Below are positions 28,072 through 40,303 of a DNA stretch of 64,000 nucleotides, piece by piece. Positions within the stretch are counted from its first letter, which is position 1. Each line of letters opens with the position of its first letter. Origin of the DNA: Methylocella silvestris (GTDB lineage Bacteria; Pseudomonadota; Alphaproteobacteria; Rhizobiales; Beijerinckiaceae); the NCBI RefSeq assembly GCF_002891535.1, contig NZ_PDZR01000012.1, positions 54,737 through 118,736 of the forward strand, given 5' to 3'. Made by a program: the position numbers and the translations under genes. Under the pieces are notes generated by a model, which did no database searches, was not told where the DNA came from, and worked only from the letters and a program-made list of their open reading frames with translations.

Positions 28072-28674
28072 CTATTTCAGCACCTCGACCTTGGTCCCGA
28101 CCTTTACCCGCGCGGCGAGATCGGTGACGTCCTCATTGGTCATCCGGATGCAGCCGGACGAGACCGCGGCGCCGATCGTTTCGGGCTCGTTCGAGCCGTG
28201 GATGCGATAAAGGCTCGAGCCGAGGTAGATCGCCCGCGCGCCCAGCGGATTGTCGATGCCGCCCGGCATGTAGCGCGGCAAATCCGGCCGGCGCTTCAGC
28301 ATCTGGCTCGGCGGCGTCCAGCCCGGCCATTCGCGGACCATCGTCACCTTTTTGGTCCCTGACCAGGTAAATCCTTCGCGTCCGACGCCGACGCCATATT
28401 GAATCGCGGTCCCGTCGCCAAGCACGTAATTGAGCTTGCGCTCGCTCGTCGAGACGACGATCGTGCCGGCCGGCTGCTCGCCGCTCCAGGCGATTAGCTT
28501 CCGCTTCGTCGCCGGCTCGCGAAACATGTTGAGGAAGTCGCCAAGCGGATTGAAATTCGCAAGTCCGACGGCGGCCATCGGATTGTCGAGCGCTTGTGCG
28601 GGAGCGGCGTAAAGCGCGGTCGCGACTGCTGCGGCGCCGATGAACCGGCGCGCCAATTTTTGTGTTCCAAGCAT
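28072..28674 (-). CDS. L,D-transpeptidase (YkuD domain), exported
   Basis: About 200 residues with a signal peptide ('KLARRFIGAAAVATALYAAPAQA'-like; twin Arg is probably coincidental). The YkuD catalytic domain fills the C-terminal half: 'IVVSTSERKLNYVLGDG', then 'YRIHGSNEPETIG' and 'SSGCIRMTNEDV', giving the His and Cys of the HGx...SxGCIRM motif. Such enzymes crosslink peptidoglycan or attach proteins to it. Start uncertain: ATG 28674 gives the best signal peptide; ATG 28692, ATG 28710 and TTG 28725 are possible. Confidence 0.9.
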   Translation of the reverse strand: MLGTQKLARRFIGAAAVATALYAAPAQALDNPMAAVGLANFNPLGDFLNMFREPATKRKLIAWSGEQPAGTIVVSTSERKLNYVLGDGTAIQYGVGVGREGFTWSGTKKVTMVREWPGWTPPSQMLKRRPDLPRYMPGGIDNPLGARAIYLGSSLYRIHGSNEPETIGAAVSSGCIRMTNEDVTDLAARVKVGTKVEVLK

Positions 28675-28977
28675 TCTGATCAAGAGTCCCATCCGAGTTG
28701 GCGCCGCCATATCGCCCGCTTGCAATGAATTTTGCGCTAATTCCCGGCGGCCTCACGTATCGGACGCGCGCCGGCGCGCCAAATGGCGATCAGCTTTGGG
28801 GCCGAAGTTTGGCGCAAGACTTCGGAACGAGACCTCGGGCGCGAGCGCGCGTCAAATTTTGCGCGCGAGCGACCGGATATTTTCCTCTTGCGGACGCCGG
28901 CGGCCTCAAGCCTTGCGCGGCGCTCCTCCTTGGTCTATGCCGCTCGCTTCGCCACCGCCCCTTCCCGACAGGCCGCC

Positions 28978-29475
28978 TTGTTCGCTCATTTGAGACCCGT
29001 CGCCGTCATCATGGGCAGTCAGTCCGATTGGGAGACGATGCGGCACGCCGCCTCGGTGCTCGACGAACTCGAGATCGGCTATGAGGCGAAGATCGTGTCG
29101 GCGCACAGGACGCCGAAGCGGCTCTATGATTTTGCGGCCGGCGCCAAGGCGGCGGGCTTTCGCGTGATCATCGCCGGCGCCGGCGGCGCCGCTCACTTGC
29201 CGGGGATGACCGCCTCGCTGACCCAGCTTCCCGTTCTCGGCGTCCCGGTCGAGAGCCGTGCGCTGAAAGGGCAGGATTCGCTGCTGTCCATCGTGCAGAT
29301 GCCCGCCGGCATTCCGGTTGGCGCCCTGGCGATCGGCCGCGCCGGCGCGGTCAACGCCGGCCTCCTCGCCGCGGCGATTCTCGCCCTGACGGACGCCGCG
29401 CTCGACGCGCGTCTTTTTGCCTGGCGGGAGGCGCAGACCCAGGCGGTCGCGCTCGAGCCCGAACGCGAGGACTGA
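28978..29475 (+). CDS. purE: N5-carboxyaminoimidazole ribonucleotide mutase
   Basis: Class I PurE converts N5-CAIR to CAIR in purine synthesis. Motifs: '[14 protein letters not shown]', '[14 protein letters not shown]', '[14 protein letters not shown]', '[21 protein letters not shown]' (shown in part), '[10 protein letters not shown]'. No ATG lies before the essential '[10 protein letters not shown]' block within reach, so TTG 28978 or TTG 28990 is the likely start; ATG 29011 would cut into the active-site strand. purK follows after five bases, forming the two-gene pathway unit. Confidence 0.93.
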   Translation: MFAHLRPVAVIMGSQSDWETMRHAASVLDELEIGYEAKIVSAHRTPKRLYDFAAGAKAAGFRVIIAGAGGAAHLPGMTASLTQLPVLGVPVESRALKGQDSLLSIVQMPAGIPVGALAIGRAGAVNAGLLAAAILALTDAALDARLFAWREAQTQAVALEPERED

Positions 29476-29480
29476 GCGCC

Positions 29481-30581
29481 ATGCCGTTTACGCTGTCGCC
29501 CGGCGCGCTCGCGCCCGGTTCAAGGATCGGCATTCTCGGCGGCGGACAGCTTGGCCGGATGCTGGCGATGGCGGCCGCGCGGCTCGGCCTTCACGCGCAT
29601 ATCTATGCGCCGGAGCCGGACAGCACGGCTTTTGAGGTTTGCCGCGAGCGCACGCTTGCCGCCTATGAGGATGAGGAGGCGCTCGCCCGCTTTGCCGAAA
29701 GCGTCGACGCCGTCACTTACGAATTCGAGAATGTGCCGGCGCGGACGGCGTCGCTGCTCGCGGGCCTCCGGCCCGTCCGGCCAAGCGCCGCGGCGCTCGC
29801 GGTCTGTCAGGATCGCCTGATCGAGAAAGAGTTTCTGGCCGATATTGGTGTCGCCACCGTCAATTTCATGCAGGTCGATCATGCCGGCGCGATGGCGCGG
29901 GCGGTGGCGCAGCTCGGTCGGCCTTCGATCCTGAAGACGCGGCGGTTCGGCTATGACGGCAAGGGCCAGGTGCTGGTCCGCGAAGGCGGCGACCTTGCCG
30001 TGACTTTCCGCTCGCTTGGCGGCGGCCCGGCCATTCTCGAATCCGTGGCGCCCTTCACAAAAGAGATTTCCGTCGTCGCGGCGCGCGGCGCCAGCGGCGA
30101 ATTCGCAGCCTTCGACGTCTGCGAGAACGTCCATGAGAACCACATCCTGAAATTCACGACGGCGCCCGCAAGGATCGGCGCTGAGACGGCGGCCGAGGCG
30201 GTCCTGCTGACGCGGGCGATCGCCGAGGCGCTCGATTATGTCGGCGTCCTCGCCGTCGAGATGTTCGTTATCGAGCCCGCGGGCGGCGGCGAGCAGCTGC
30301 TCGTCAATGAGATCGCGCCGCGCGTGCATAATTCGGGTCATTGGACCCTCGACGGCGCGACGACCTCGCAATTCGAGCAGCATATCCGCGCCATCGCTGG
30401 CTGGCCGCTCGGCGCGACTTTTCGCAATGGGAGCGAAGTCGAGATGGAAAATCTGATCGGCGAGGATATTTTCGCTTTCGAGACGATCTTGCGCGAGCCC
30501 GGCGCCTGTCTTCACCTTTATGGCAAGGCCGAAGCTCGGGCCGGCCGCAAGATGGGGCATGTGACCCGCATCCGGCGCTAG
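29481..30581 (+). CDS. purK: 5-(carboxyamino)imidazole ribonucleotide synthase
   Basis: 366 residues, ATP-grasp enzyme that carboxylates AIR to N5-CAIR using ATP and bicarbonate, the substrate of PurE. Signature parts: 'SRIGILGGGQLGRMLAMAA', 'VTYEFENVP', 'LKTRRFGYDGKGQ', 'KEISVVAARG', 'NEIAPRVHNSGHWT', and the late 'GHVTRI'. Translationally adjacent to purE. The two enzymes act in sequence in the cytosol. Confidence 0.96.
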   Translation: MPFTLSPGALAPGSRIGILGGGQLGRMLAMAAARLGLHAHIYAPEPDSTAFEVCRERTLAAYEDEEALARFAESVDAVTYEFENVPARTASLLAGLRPVRPSAAALAVCQDRLIEKEFLADIGVATVNFMQVDHAGAMARAVAQLGRPSILKTRRFGYDGKGQVLVREGGDLAVTFRSLGGGPAILESVAPFTKEISVVAARGASGEFAAFDVCENVHENHILKFTTAPARIGAETAAEAVLLTRAIAEALDYVGVLAVEMFVIEPAGGGEQLLVNEIAPRVHNSGHWTLDGATTSQFEQHIRAIAGWPLGATFRNGSEVEMENLIGEDIFAFETILREPGACLHLYGKAEARAGRKMGHVTRIRR

Positions 30582-30757
30582 AACGCGAGGGTCGTAGCGG
30601 CCGAAAAAAGGGCGGAACTCTGGACAGCCGCCCGTGATGCTGCTATTCGCGTGTCTTTCGAGTGTCCGGCGCTCTTTCGCGCCCGATTTCCCGTTCCGTC
30701 ATTTCTGTCACGTCCGTCGCGCAGAGCGATGGTTTGACTCACATCAAGGACTCCTGC

Positions 30758-30997
30758 GTGCAAGTTCTCGTTCGCGACAATAATGTCGATCAGGCCCTGA
30801 AGGCGCTTAAGAAAAAAATGCAGCGCGAGGGCATTTTCCGTGAGATGAAGCTGCGCGGCCATTACGAAAAGCCGTCGGAAAAGCGCGCTCGGGAGAAAGC
30901 TGAAGCCATTCGTCGCGCCCGCAAGCTCGCCCGCAAGAAGATGCAGCGCGAAGGCCTGCTGCCAATGAAGCCGAAGCCGGTCGTCGGCGTACGTTAA
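30758..30997 (+). CDS. rpsU: 30S ribosomal protein S21
   Basis: 79 residues starting at GTG 30758 (read as Met): '[24 protein letters not shown]', the near-invariant S21 opening, then a very basic helix-rich tail ('[20 protein letters not shown]'). Slightly longer than the roughly 71-residue enterobacterial form, as usual in alphaproteobacteria. AAGGA lies seven bases upstream of the GTG. S21 assists the 16S anti-Shine-Dalgarno region in mRNA selection. Monocistronic in appearance. Confidence 0.96.
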   Translation: MQVLVRDNNVDQALKALKKKMQREGIFREMKLRGHYEKPSEKRAREKAEAIRRARKLARKKMQREGLLPMKPKPVVGVR

Positions 30998-31075
30998 GTT
31001 TTCAGCCCGAAATCATTTGAAGCAGTCAGCAGGCCGCGGCGGCATGTCCTCCGGCCGGCGCATGGGGATCGCCGA

Positions 31076-31951
31076 ATGACGGCTTACGCGGCCAGACGCA
31101 GGAGCGCGACGCCGCTTTCTCGCGCGGTTCTGACAGGCGCCGGCGTCCTCCTTGGGGCCTTGGCGCTGGCGGGCTGCGAATCGGCCAATAATGCGCTGAA
31201 GACCGGACCCGGGGTCGCGGAAGTCGCGAGCCAGTCGCCGCAGGAGGCGCAGGCCAATATCGCCTCGCTGACAGACGTCGTGCAGCGCAATCCCAATAGC
31301 GCGGACGCCTATAACACGCGCGGCGTGGCCTACGCGAAAAGCAGCCGCTACAATGAGGCGATCGCCGACTTCAGTCAGGCGATCAAGATATCGCCGACAG
31401 CCGCCTCGCTCACCAATCGTGCGCTCGCCTATCGGCAGATCGGCCGTAACGACGCGGCCCTGACGGATTTCAATTCGGCCATCGCGGCGGACGCCAATCA
31501 CGCCCCCGCCTATCTCGGCAGAGCCAATCTTGAGCGCGCGTCAGGCGATCTTCCGGCCGCACACGCCGACCTTGATTCCGCGATCAAGCTCAATCCGGAA
31601 AACGCGCAGGCGTTTCACGCAAGGGGCTTGATCTATCAGCGCGAAGGCAAGCATCCGCAGGCGATCACCGATTTCGACAATGCGATCGACCGCGATCCCT
31701 TCGCCGGAGCGCCTTATCTGGCGCGTGGGCAGAGCCTGATCGCGATCGGCAAATATGACAAGGCGATCGAGGATTTCAACGCCGCGCTCAATGTCGACAA
31801 CAAGAACCCTGACGCCTGGGCCGGGCTTGGCCTTGCCTATGAGAAATCGGGCAATCGCGCCAAGGCGAGCGAATCCTATTCGCGCGCGCTGAATTTCGAC
31901 CCGTCCAATCAGCTCGCCAAGGAAGGTCTGTCGCGCGTCGGCCGGGGCTGA
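31076..31951 (+). CDS. TPR-repeat lipoprotein
   Basis: 291 residues. A lipoprotein signal peptide ends in the lipobox L31-A-G-C34. After a linker come about six TPR units from residue 60 onward ('NSADAYNTRGVAYAKSSRYNEAIADF' is the first clear one). It resembles the NlpI-like tetratricopeptide lipoproteins of Rhizobiales, which act as envelope scaffolds. The partner is unknown; the cysteine implies anchoring to a membrane on the periplasmic side. Confidence 0.85.
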   Translation: MTAYAARRRSATPLSRAVLTGAGVLLGALALAGCESANNALKTGPGVAEVASQSPQEAQANIASLTDVVQRNPNSADAYNTRGVAYAKSSRYNEAIADFSQAIKISPTAASLTNRALAYRQIGRNDAALTDFNSAIAADANHAPAYLGRANLERASGDLPAAHADLDSAIKLNPENAQAFHARGLIYQREGKHPQAITDFDNAIDRDPFAGAPYLARGQSLIAIGKYDKAIEDFNAALNVDNKNPDAWAGLGLAYEKSGNRAKASESYSRALNFDPSNQLAKEGLSRVGRG

Positions 31952-31994
31952 GGCGCTGCTCGGCGATAGGCGTCCCAGATAAGGGACCGCAGCG

Positions 31995-32606
31995 ATGAAT
32001 GAGGACGCTGAAAGAAAGAAAATTTACCTCGCCGGGCCCGAGGTGTTTCTACCTGACGAAAAAGAGATTGGTCAGCGGAAGAAAGAGCTTTGCGCGGCCT
32101 ATGGGTTCAGGGGGCTTTTCCCCTTCGACAACGAAGTCCCGCTGAGCGACCCCGAAGCTTCTCTTCTCATTTACCGCGCCAACCTCGGCCTGCTTCGGGA
32201 GGCGGACTGCGGCATTTTTAATCTTACGCCCTTTCGTGGGCCGAGCGCCGATGTGGGAACGGTGTTCGAACTCGGCCTGCTCGCCGGATTGGGAACGCCC
32301 GCCTTCGGCTACAGCAATGAGCGCGCCTCGCTCCTCGAACGGATGCGGCGCGACGGTCAGGCGGCCTTCGACGAATCCGCGTTGGTCTGGCGCGATGCTT
32401 CAGGCCTGTCGATCGAGGACTTCGGCAATGCGGACAATCTGATGCTCGACGCCTGTCTGGCCGAACAGGGCCGGCCTCTGGTCAGGACACAAGCCGGCGC
32501 GGGCCATCGTTTTACCGATCTCGCGGGCTTCGAGCTTTGCCTCGAACTGGCGCGGGATTATTTTGTGAGCGCTCCATCCCAGCGCACAGCCGTCCGCGCC
32601 TTCTGA
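31995..32606 (+). CDS. Nucleoside 2-deoxyribosyltransferase
   Basis: 203 residues with the family's N-terminal 'KIYLAGPEVFLPD', 'ADCGIFNLTPFRGPSADVGT' and 'FELGLLAGLGTPAFGYS' (the catalytic Glu lies in 'TVFELG'). These enzymes exchange or hydrolyse the base of deoxynucleosides in salvage. The rest, 'GNADNLMLDACL' and so on, matches bacterial homologues around 180-200 residues. Stands alone, convergent with pgk. Confidence 0.88.
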   Translation: MNEDAERKKIYLAGPEVFLPDEKEIGQRKKELCAAYGFRGLFPFDNEVPLSDPEASLLIYRANLGLLREADCGIFNLTPFRGPSADVGTVFELGLLAGLGTPAFGYSNERASLLERMRRDGQAAFDESALVWRDASGLSIEDFGNADNLMLDACLAEQGRPLVRTQAGAGHRFTDLAGFELCLELARDYFVSAPSQRTAVRAF

Positions 32607-32648
32607 GCCCTTTTGTGCGCCAGGAACCGCGCCGGGGGCCTTTGGGTC

Positions 32649-34876
<2,228 letters not shown>

Positions 34877-34941
34877 CCCGAAGCTCCCTGTTCGCCGGGT
34901 CGGCCAGGCGCCCGGACAACTGTCTAATTGATAGGCATGGT

Positions 34942-34970
34942 GGTATGTCGCGCTATTGCAAGACCGTCAA
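34942..34970 (-). promoter_or_regulatory. Candidate promoter for gap-pgk
   Basis: On the minus strand TTGACG (34970-34965) and CATACC (34947-34942) are 17 bases apart, about 66 bases before the gap start. The -35 is near-consensus and the -10 weak. Confidence 0.45.
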
Positions 34971-35326
34971 CTTAGCAAATTGAGCGCCAGTTCCACCGCC
35001 TTGCGCTTGTGTCTATTGTCGAAGATCGTTCCGGACCGTGCAGCGCGATGCTTGGGCGCCCAGCATAGTCGATCGACGCGGGCGAACACTATTTCCTTGG
35101 TCGTAGGTTCGAATGAAACTGTTCGACGAATGATTTTGCGCCGCGGCGCGCTGCTCTTTGAGCGAGTTTGACCGAGCAATGTCAATGCGGCATGCCTGTT
35201 TCCTAGCGTCGCACCCGAGCATGCGGCGCCGCCATAAATTGTGCATCTATGCTCCATCGCCCGTACATTGTATCAAAGGGGGCGAGCGCAGCCGGGCTCT
35301 GCGCGCTGGGAATGTGACTGACAGCA
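34971..35326. other. Intergenic stretch between gap and the DUF4164 gene
   Basis: About 355 bases. Short frames on both strands have no recognisable content. A GGTTCGAAT at 35106-35114 recalls a tRNA T-arm but has no matching acceptor stem. I see nothing else. Confidence 0.4.
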
Positions 35327-35614
35327 ATGGACATCCCGCAACGCCTCGACGACGCCTTGAAGCGTCTTTCCGCCTCCCTCGAAAAGCTTGAGGCGGCGGC
35401 GGACCGGCGCGCCAAAAGCGACGCCATGCGCGCCAATCTCGAGGAAGAACTCGCCGTGTTGCAGGACGACCGCTCGCGGCTCGCCGTCGAGCTTGACGGA
35501 GCCATCGCCCGCGCGGTCACGCTCGATGGCGCAAATGAAGATATCGCGCGACGGCTGAAGAACGCCAATGCGGCGATCCGCGACATATTGGGCGAAGTCG
35601 ACGCCGACCAATAG
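35327..35614 (+). CDS. DUF4164 coiled-coil protein
   Basis: 95 residues, almost wholly heptad-like helix ('MDIPQRLDDALKRLSASLEKLEAAAD' opens it; split as two parts in practice). Matches the small DUF4164 proteins encoded just before zapA in Rhizobiales. Function is unestablished; proximity to zapA suggests a cell-division context. It starts at ATG 35327 and ends 30 bases before zapA, so the two are probably co-transcribed. Confidence 0.8.
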   Translation: MDIPQRLDDALKRLSASLEKLEAAADRRAKSDAMRANLEEELAVLQDDRSRLAVELDGAIARAVTLDGANEDIARRLKNANAAIRDILGEVDADQ

Positions 35615-35644
35615 GCGCGCCACAATTCGATCGGGAGTTGAACG

Positions 35645-36019
35645 ATGGCCCAGGTTGCCATGCAGATCGCCGGACGCGTTTATCGGGTCGCTTGCGACGA
35701 GGGCGAGGAGCCTCATCTCGAAGGCCTCGCGCGGATGGTCAACGGCAAGATCGCCGGCATGCGGGAAAAATTCGGCGAGATGGGCGACCAGCGCCTGACC
35801 ATCATGGCGGCGGTGACCCTCGCCGACGAATTACATGAATCGCAACGCCGAATCAGCGAGCTCGAAGCGCGACTGGCGCAGGTGCAGGAGGACGCGGCGA
35901 GCGCCCTCAGCGGCCGCGAGGCATGGATCGACAAGGTGGCGGAAACCGTCGGCGAGGCAAGCGCCCGCATCGAGCGCGCGGCGCAGGACATGAGCGGCGC
36001 CAGAAGCGGCGAGGACTAA
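35645..36019 (+). CDS. zapA: Cell division protein ZapA
   Basis: 124 residues. Starts with the ZapA fold block 'AMQIAGRVYRVACDEGEEPHL' shape and 'LARMVNGKIAGM', then 'RLTIMAAVTLADELHE' and a C-terminal coiled coil used for dimer/tetramer formation. ZapA binds FtsZ and bundles filaments at the division site. ATG 35645 follows GGGAG. The candidate 6S RNA and fau come next, the classic zapA-ssrS-fau order. Confidence 0.9.
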   Translation: MAQVAMQIAGRVYRVACDEGEEPHLEGLARMVNGKIAGMREKFGEMGDQRLTIMAAVTLADELHESQRRISELEARLAQVQEDAASALSGREAWIDKVAETVGEASARIERAAQDMSGARSGED

Positions 36020-36082
36020 AACAGGCTTTTGCGCCGCGCCCTCTGGCGCTTTGCGCCGCGCCGCCTTAAGTTGCAGGAGCGG

Positions 36083-36235
36083 AGCTGCGGGGCGCGTGCA
36101 GGATCAGTAACCCCGGGGCCTTATCGATCTCAAAGGGAGCTGTCCCTGGCCTTGCCCGTGGGCTTGGCCACATGGCGCCCACCTACGTTGTAGGTACCCG
36201 GGATCGATATCCCACGGCCATCGTGGCCCCGCGCT
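36083..36235 (+). ncRNA. ssrS: Candidate 6S RNA
   Basis: A highly structured stretch between zapA and fau, the conserved home of 6S RNA in proteobacteria. A terminal stem joins AGC-U-GCGGGGC (36083-36093) to GCCCCGC-GCU (36226-36235) with one bulge. An inner stem joins CCGTGGG (about 36146-36152) to CCCACGG (36211-36217), and the apex holds ACCTAC/GTAGGT (36181-36195). The overall rod of about 150 nt suits 6S RNA, which mimics an open promoter and binds sigma-70 polymerase. Ends are approximate. Confidence 0.75.
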
Positions 36236-36299
36236 TTACGCCTCGCAGCCTGTTTCGACGTCGAGCGGGCGCCTGGACGCCTCCTCCGACCGACGCTGC

Positions 36300-36893
36300 A
36301 TGCAGACGCCCCTCTCAAAGCAAGTTTTGCGCTCCGAAGCCCTGGCCCGCCGCCGCGCCGCTGCGGCCGTGATCGATTCTGAGGCCTTCGCGGCGCATCT
36401 TGCCGTCGCGGGCGCGGCGATCGTGGCCGAGATGCAGCCCGGCATTGTCTCGGCCTATTTCTCGCTGCGGGATGAAGCCTCGACCATGCCGCTGATCGAG
36501 GCGCTGGCCGAGCGCGGCGTACTGACCGCGCTGCCGATCACCGGCGCGCGTGGAACCCCTCTCGTGTTCCGGCTGTGGCGTCCAGGCGACGCGCTGGTCT
36601 CCGGCAAGATGGGCATTTCCGAGCCGGCGCCGGCGGCGGCCGAGGTCGCGCCCGATCTTTTGTTCGTGCCGCTGGCCGCCTTCGACCGTTCCGGGCACCG
36701 GATCGGATATGGCGCCGGCTTTTACGACCGCACGCTGGCGGGCTTGCGCGCGCGCAAGAAAATCGTCGCGGTCGGCGTCGCCTACGCCAGCCAGGAGACG
36801 GATAAAATCCCGCATGAAGCGCATGACCAGCGGCTCGATTTCGTGCTAACCGAAAAAGAGCTGATCGACTGCCGCGTGTCGGATTCGGCCTGA
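36300..36893 (+). CDS. fau: 5-formyltetrahydrofolate cyclo-ligase
   Basis: 197 residues. Converts 5-formyl-THF to 5,10-methenyl-THF with ATP. Family marks: 'VSAYFSLRDEASTMPLIEAL', 'LVFRLWRPGDAL' (split), 'PDLLFVPLAAFDRSGHRIGYGAGFYDRTL' (the GYGGGYYD-like loop, here GYGAGFYD). Starts at ATG 36300 straight after the 6S candidate, the usual ygfA position. Relevant to C1-folate balance in methylotrophs, though it is a general enzyme. Confidence 0.93.
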   Translation: MQTPLSKQVLRSEALARRRAAAAVIDSEAFAAHLAVAGAAIVAEMQPGIVSAYFSLRDEASTMPLIEALAERGVLTALPITGARGTPLVFRLWRPGDALVSGKMGISEPAPAAAEVAPDLLFVPLAAFDRSGHRIGYGAGFYDRTLAGLRARKKIVAVGVAYASQETDKIPHEAHDQRLDFVLTEKELIDCRVSDSA

Positions 36894-36913
36894 AATTCTG
36901 GTTTTTTCGTCGC

Positions 36914-36945
36914 AACGCCGGGTCCGCCGGGGCGGACGGCGTTTT
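36914..36945 (+). terminator. Terminator after fau
   Basis: Nested stem AACGCC/GGCGTT (36914-36919 / 36938-36943) and GTCCGCC/GGCGGAC (36922-36928 / 36931-36937), with a GG bulge on the 5' side, running into TTTT. It lies 20 bases after the fau stop. Confidence 0.65.
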
Positions 36946-36961
36946 CGACGGGTTCTTGCGC

Positions 36962-37777
36962 ATGCGTCTTCTGTTTATCGGCGATGTGGTCGGGCGCGCC
37001 GGCCGTTCCATCATTAACGCCGAACTGCCGAAACTGCGCGCGGCATGGGGCCTCGATTTTGTCATCGTCAATGGCGAGAACGCCGCCGGCGGCTTTGGCA
37101 TCACGGAGGCGGTCTGCGACGAATTTCTGGCCGCCGGGGCCGACTGCGTCACGCTCGGCAATCATGCCTTCGACCAGCGCGACGCGCTTGTCTTCATCGC
37201 CCGCCAGCCGCGCCTGATCCGGCCCGTCAACTATCCGCGCGGAACGCCGGGGCGGGGCGCGAACCTGATCGAGGCGGCCTCGGGCGCCCGCGTGCTCGTC
37301 GTCAATGTGCTGGGCCGCGTGTTCATGGATGCGCTCGACGATCCCTTTGCGGCGATCGAGCGCGAGCTCAAGGCCTGCCCGCTCGGGATCGGCTGCGACG
37401 CGGCGGTGGTCGATTTTCACGCTGAGGCGTCGAGCGAGAAGCAGGCGTTCGGCTATTTCGTCGACGGCCGCGTCTCGCTGGTCGTCGGCACGCACACCCA
37501 TGTGCCGACCGCCGACTGCCGCATCCTCGCGCAGCGCACCGCCTATATGACCGACGCCGGCATGACCGGCGATTATGATTCCGTCATCGGCATGGACAAG
37601 GAAGAGCCGGTGCGCCGGTTCACGACCAAGCTGCCGACCTCGCGCTTCGAGCCGGCCTCAGGTCCCGCCACCCTCTGCGGCGTCGCCGTGGAGCTGGACG
37701 CGCAGGGATTGGCGACACAGGTCGCGCCGGTGCGGATCGGCGGCAGGCTCGCCGAGGCGAGGCCGGCGTTTTGGTGA
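36962..37777 (+). CDS. TIGR00282/YmdB-type metallophosphoesterase
   Basis: 271 residues starting 'MRLLFIGDVVGRAGR' (metal ligand Asp8), with 'DFVIVNGENAAGGFGIT', 'TLGNHAFDQRDA', 'DFHAEASSEKQAFGYFVDGR' (shown in parts) and 'VGTHTHVPTADCRIL'. This is the YmdB family, a metal-dependent phosphodiesterase; the Bacillus member hydrolyses 2',3'-cAMP and affects multicellular behaviour. ATG 36962 is preferred over TTG 36956. fau and this gene are often neighbours in alphaproteobacteria. Confidence 0.9.
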   Translation: MRLLFIGDVVGRAGRSIINAELPKLRAAWGLDFVIVNGENAAGGFGITEAVCDEFLAAGADCVTLGNHAFDQRDALVFIARQPRLIRPVNYPRGTPGRGANLIEAASGARVLVVNVLGRVFMDALDDPFAAIERELKACPLGIGCDAAVVDFHAEASSEKQAFGYFVDGRVSLVVGTHTHVPTADCRILAQRTAYMTDAGMTGDYDSVIGMDKEEPVRRFTTKLPTSRFEPASGPATLCGVAVELDAQGLATQVAPVRIGGRLAEARPAFW

Positions 37778-37788
37778 GGCTGCGGACC

Positions 37789-37804
37789 CCCGGCAGACGC
37801 CGGG
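37789..37804. terminator. Small GC hairpin between convergent genes
   Basis: Six-base stem CCCGGC/GCCGGG with a four-base AGAC loop, lying between the phosphoesterase stop and the katG stop. There is no T-run, so it is a weak candidate for a bidirectional terminator. Confidence 0.35.
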
Positions 37805-37820
37805 AGCCCGTGTGGAAGAA

Positions 37821-40303
<2,483 letters not shown>

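Noticed and set aside
35101..35125. GGTTCGAAT resembling a tRNA T-arm
   Set aside because: No T-stem partner, anticodon arm or acceptor stem could be paired around it.
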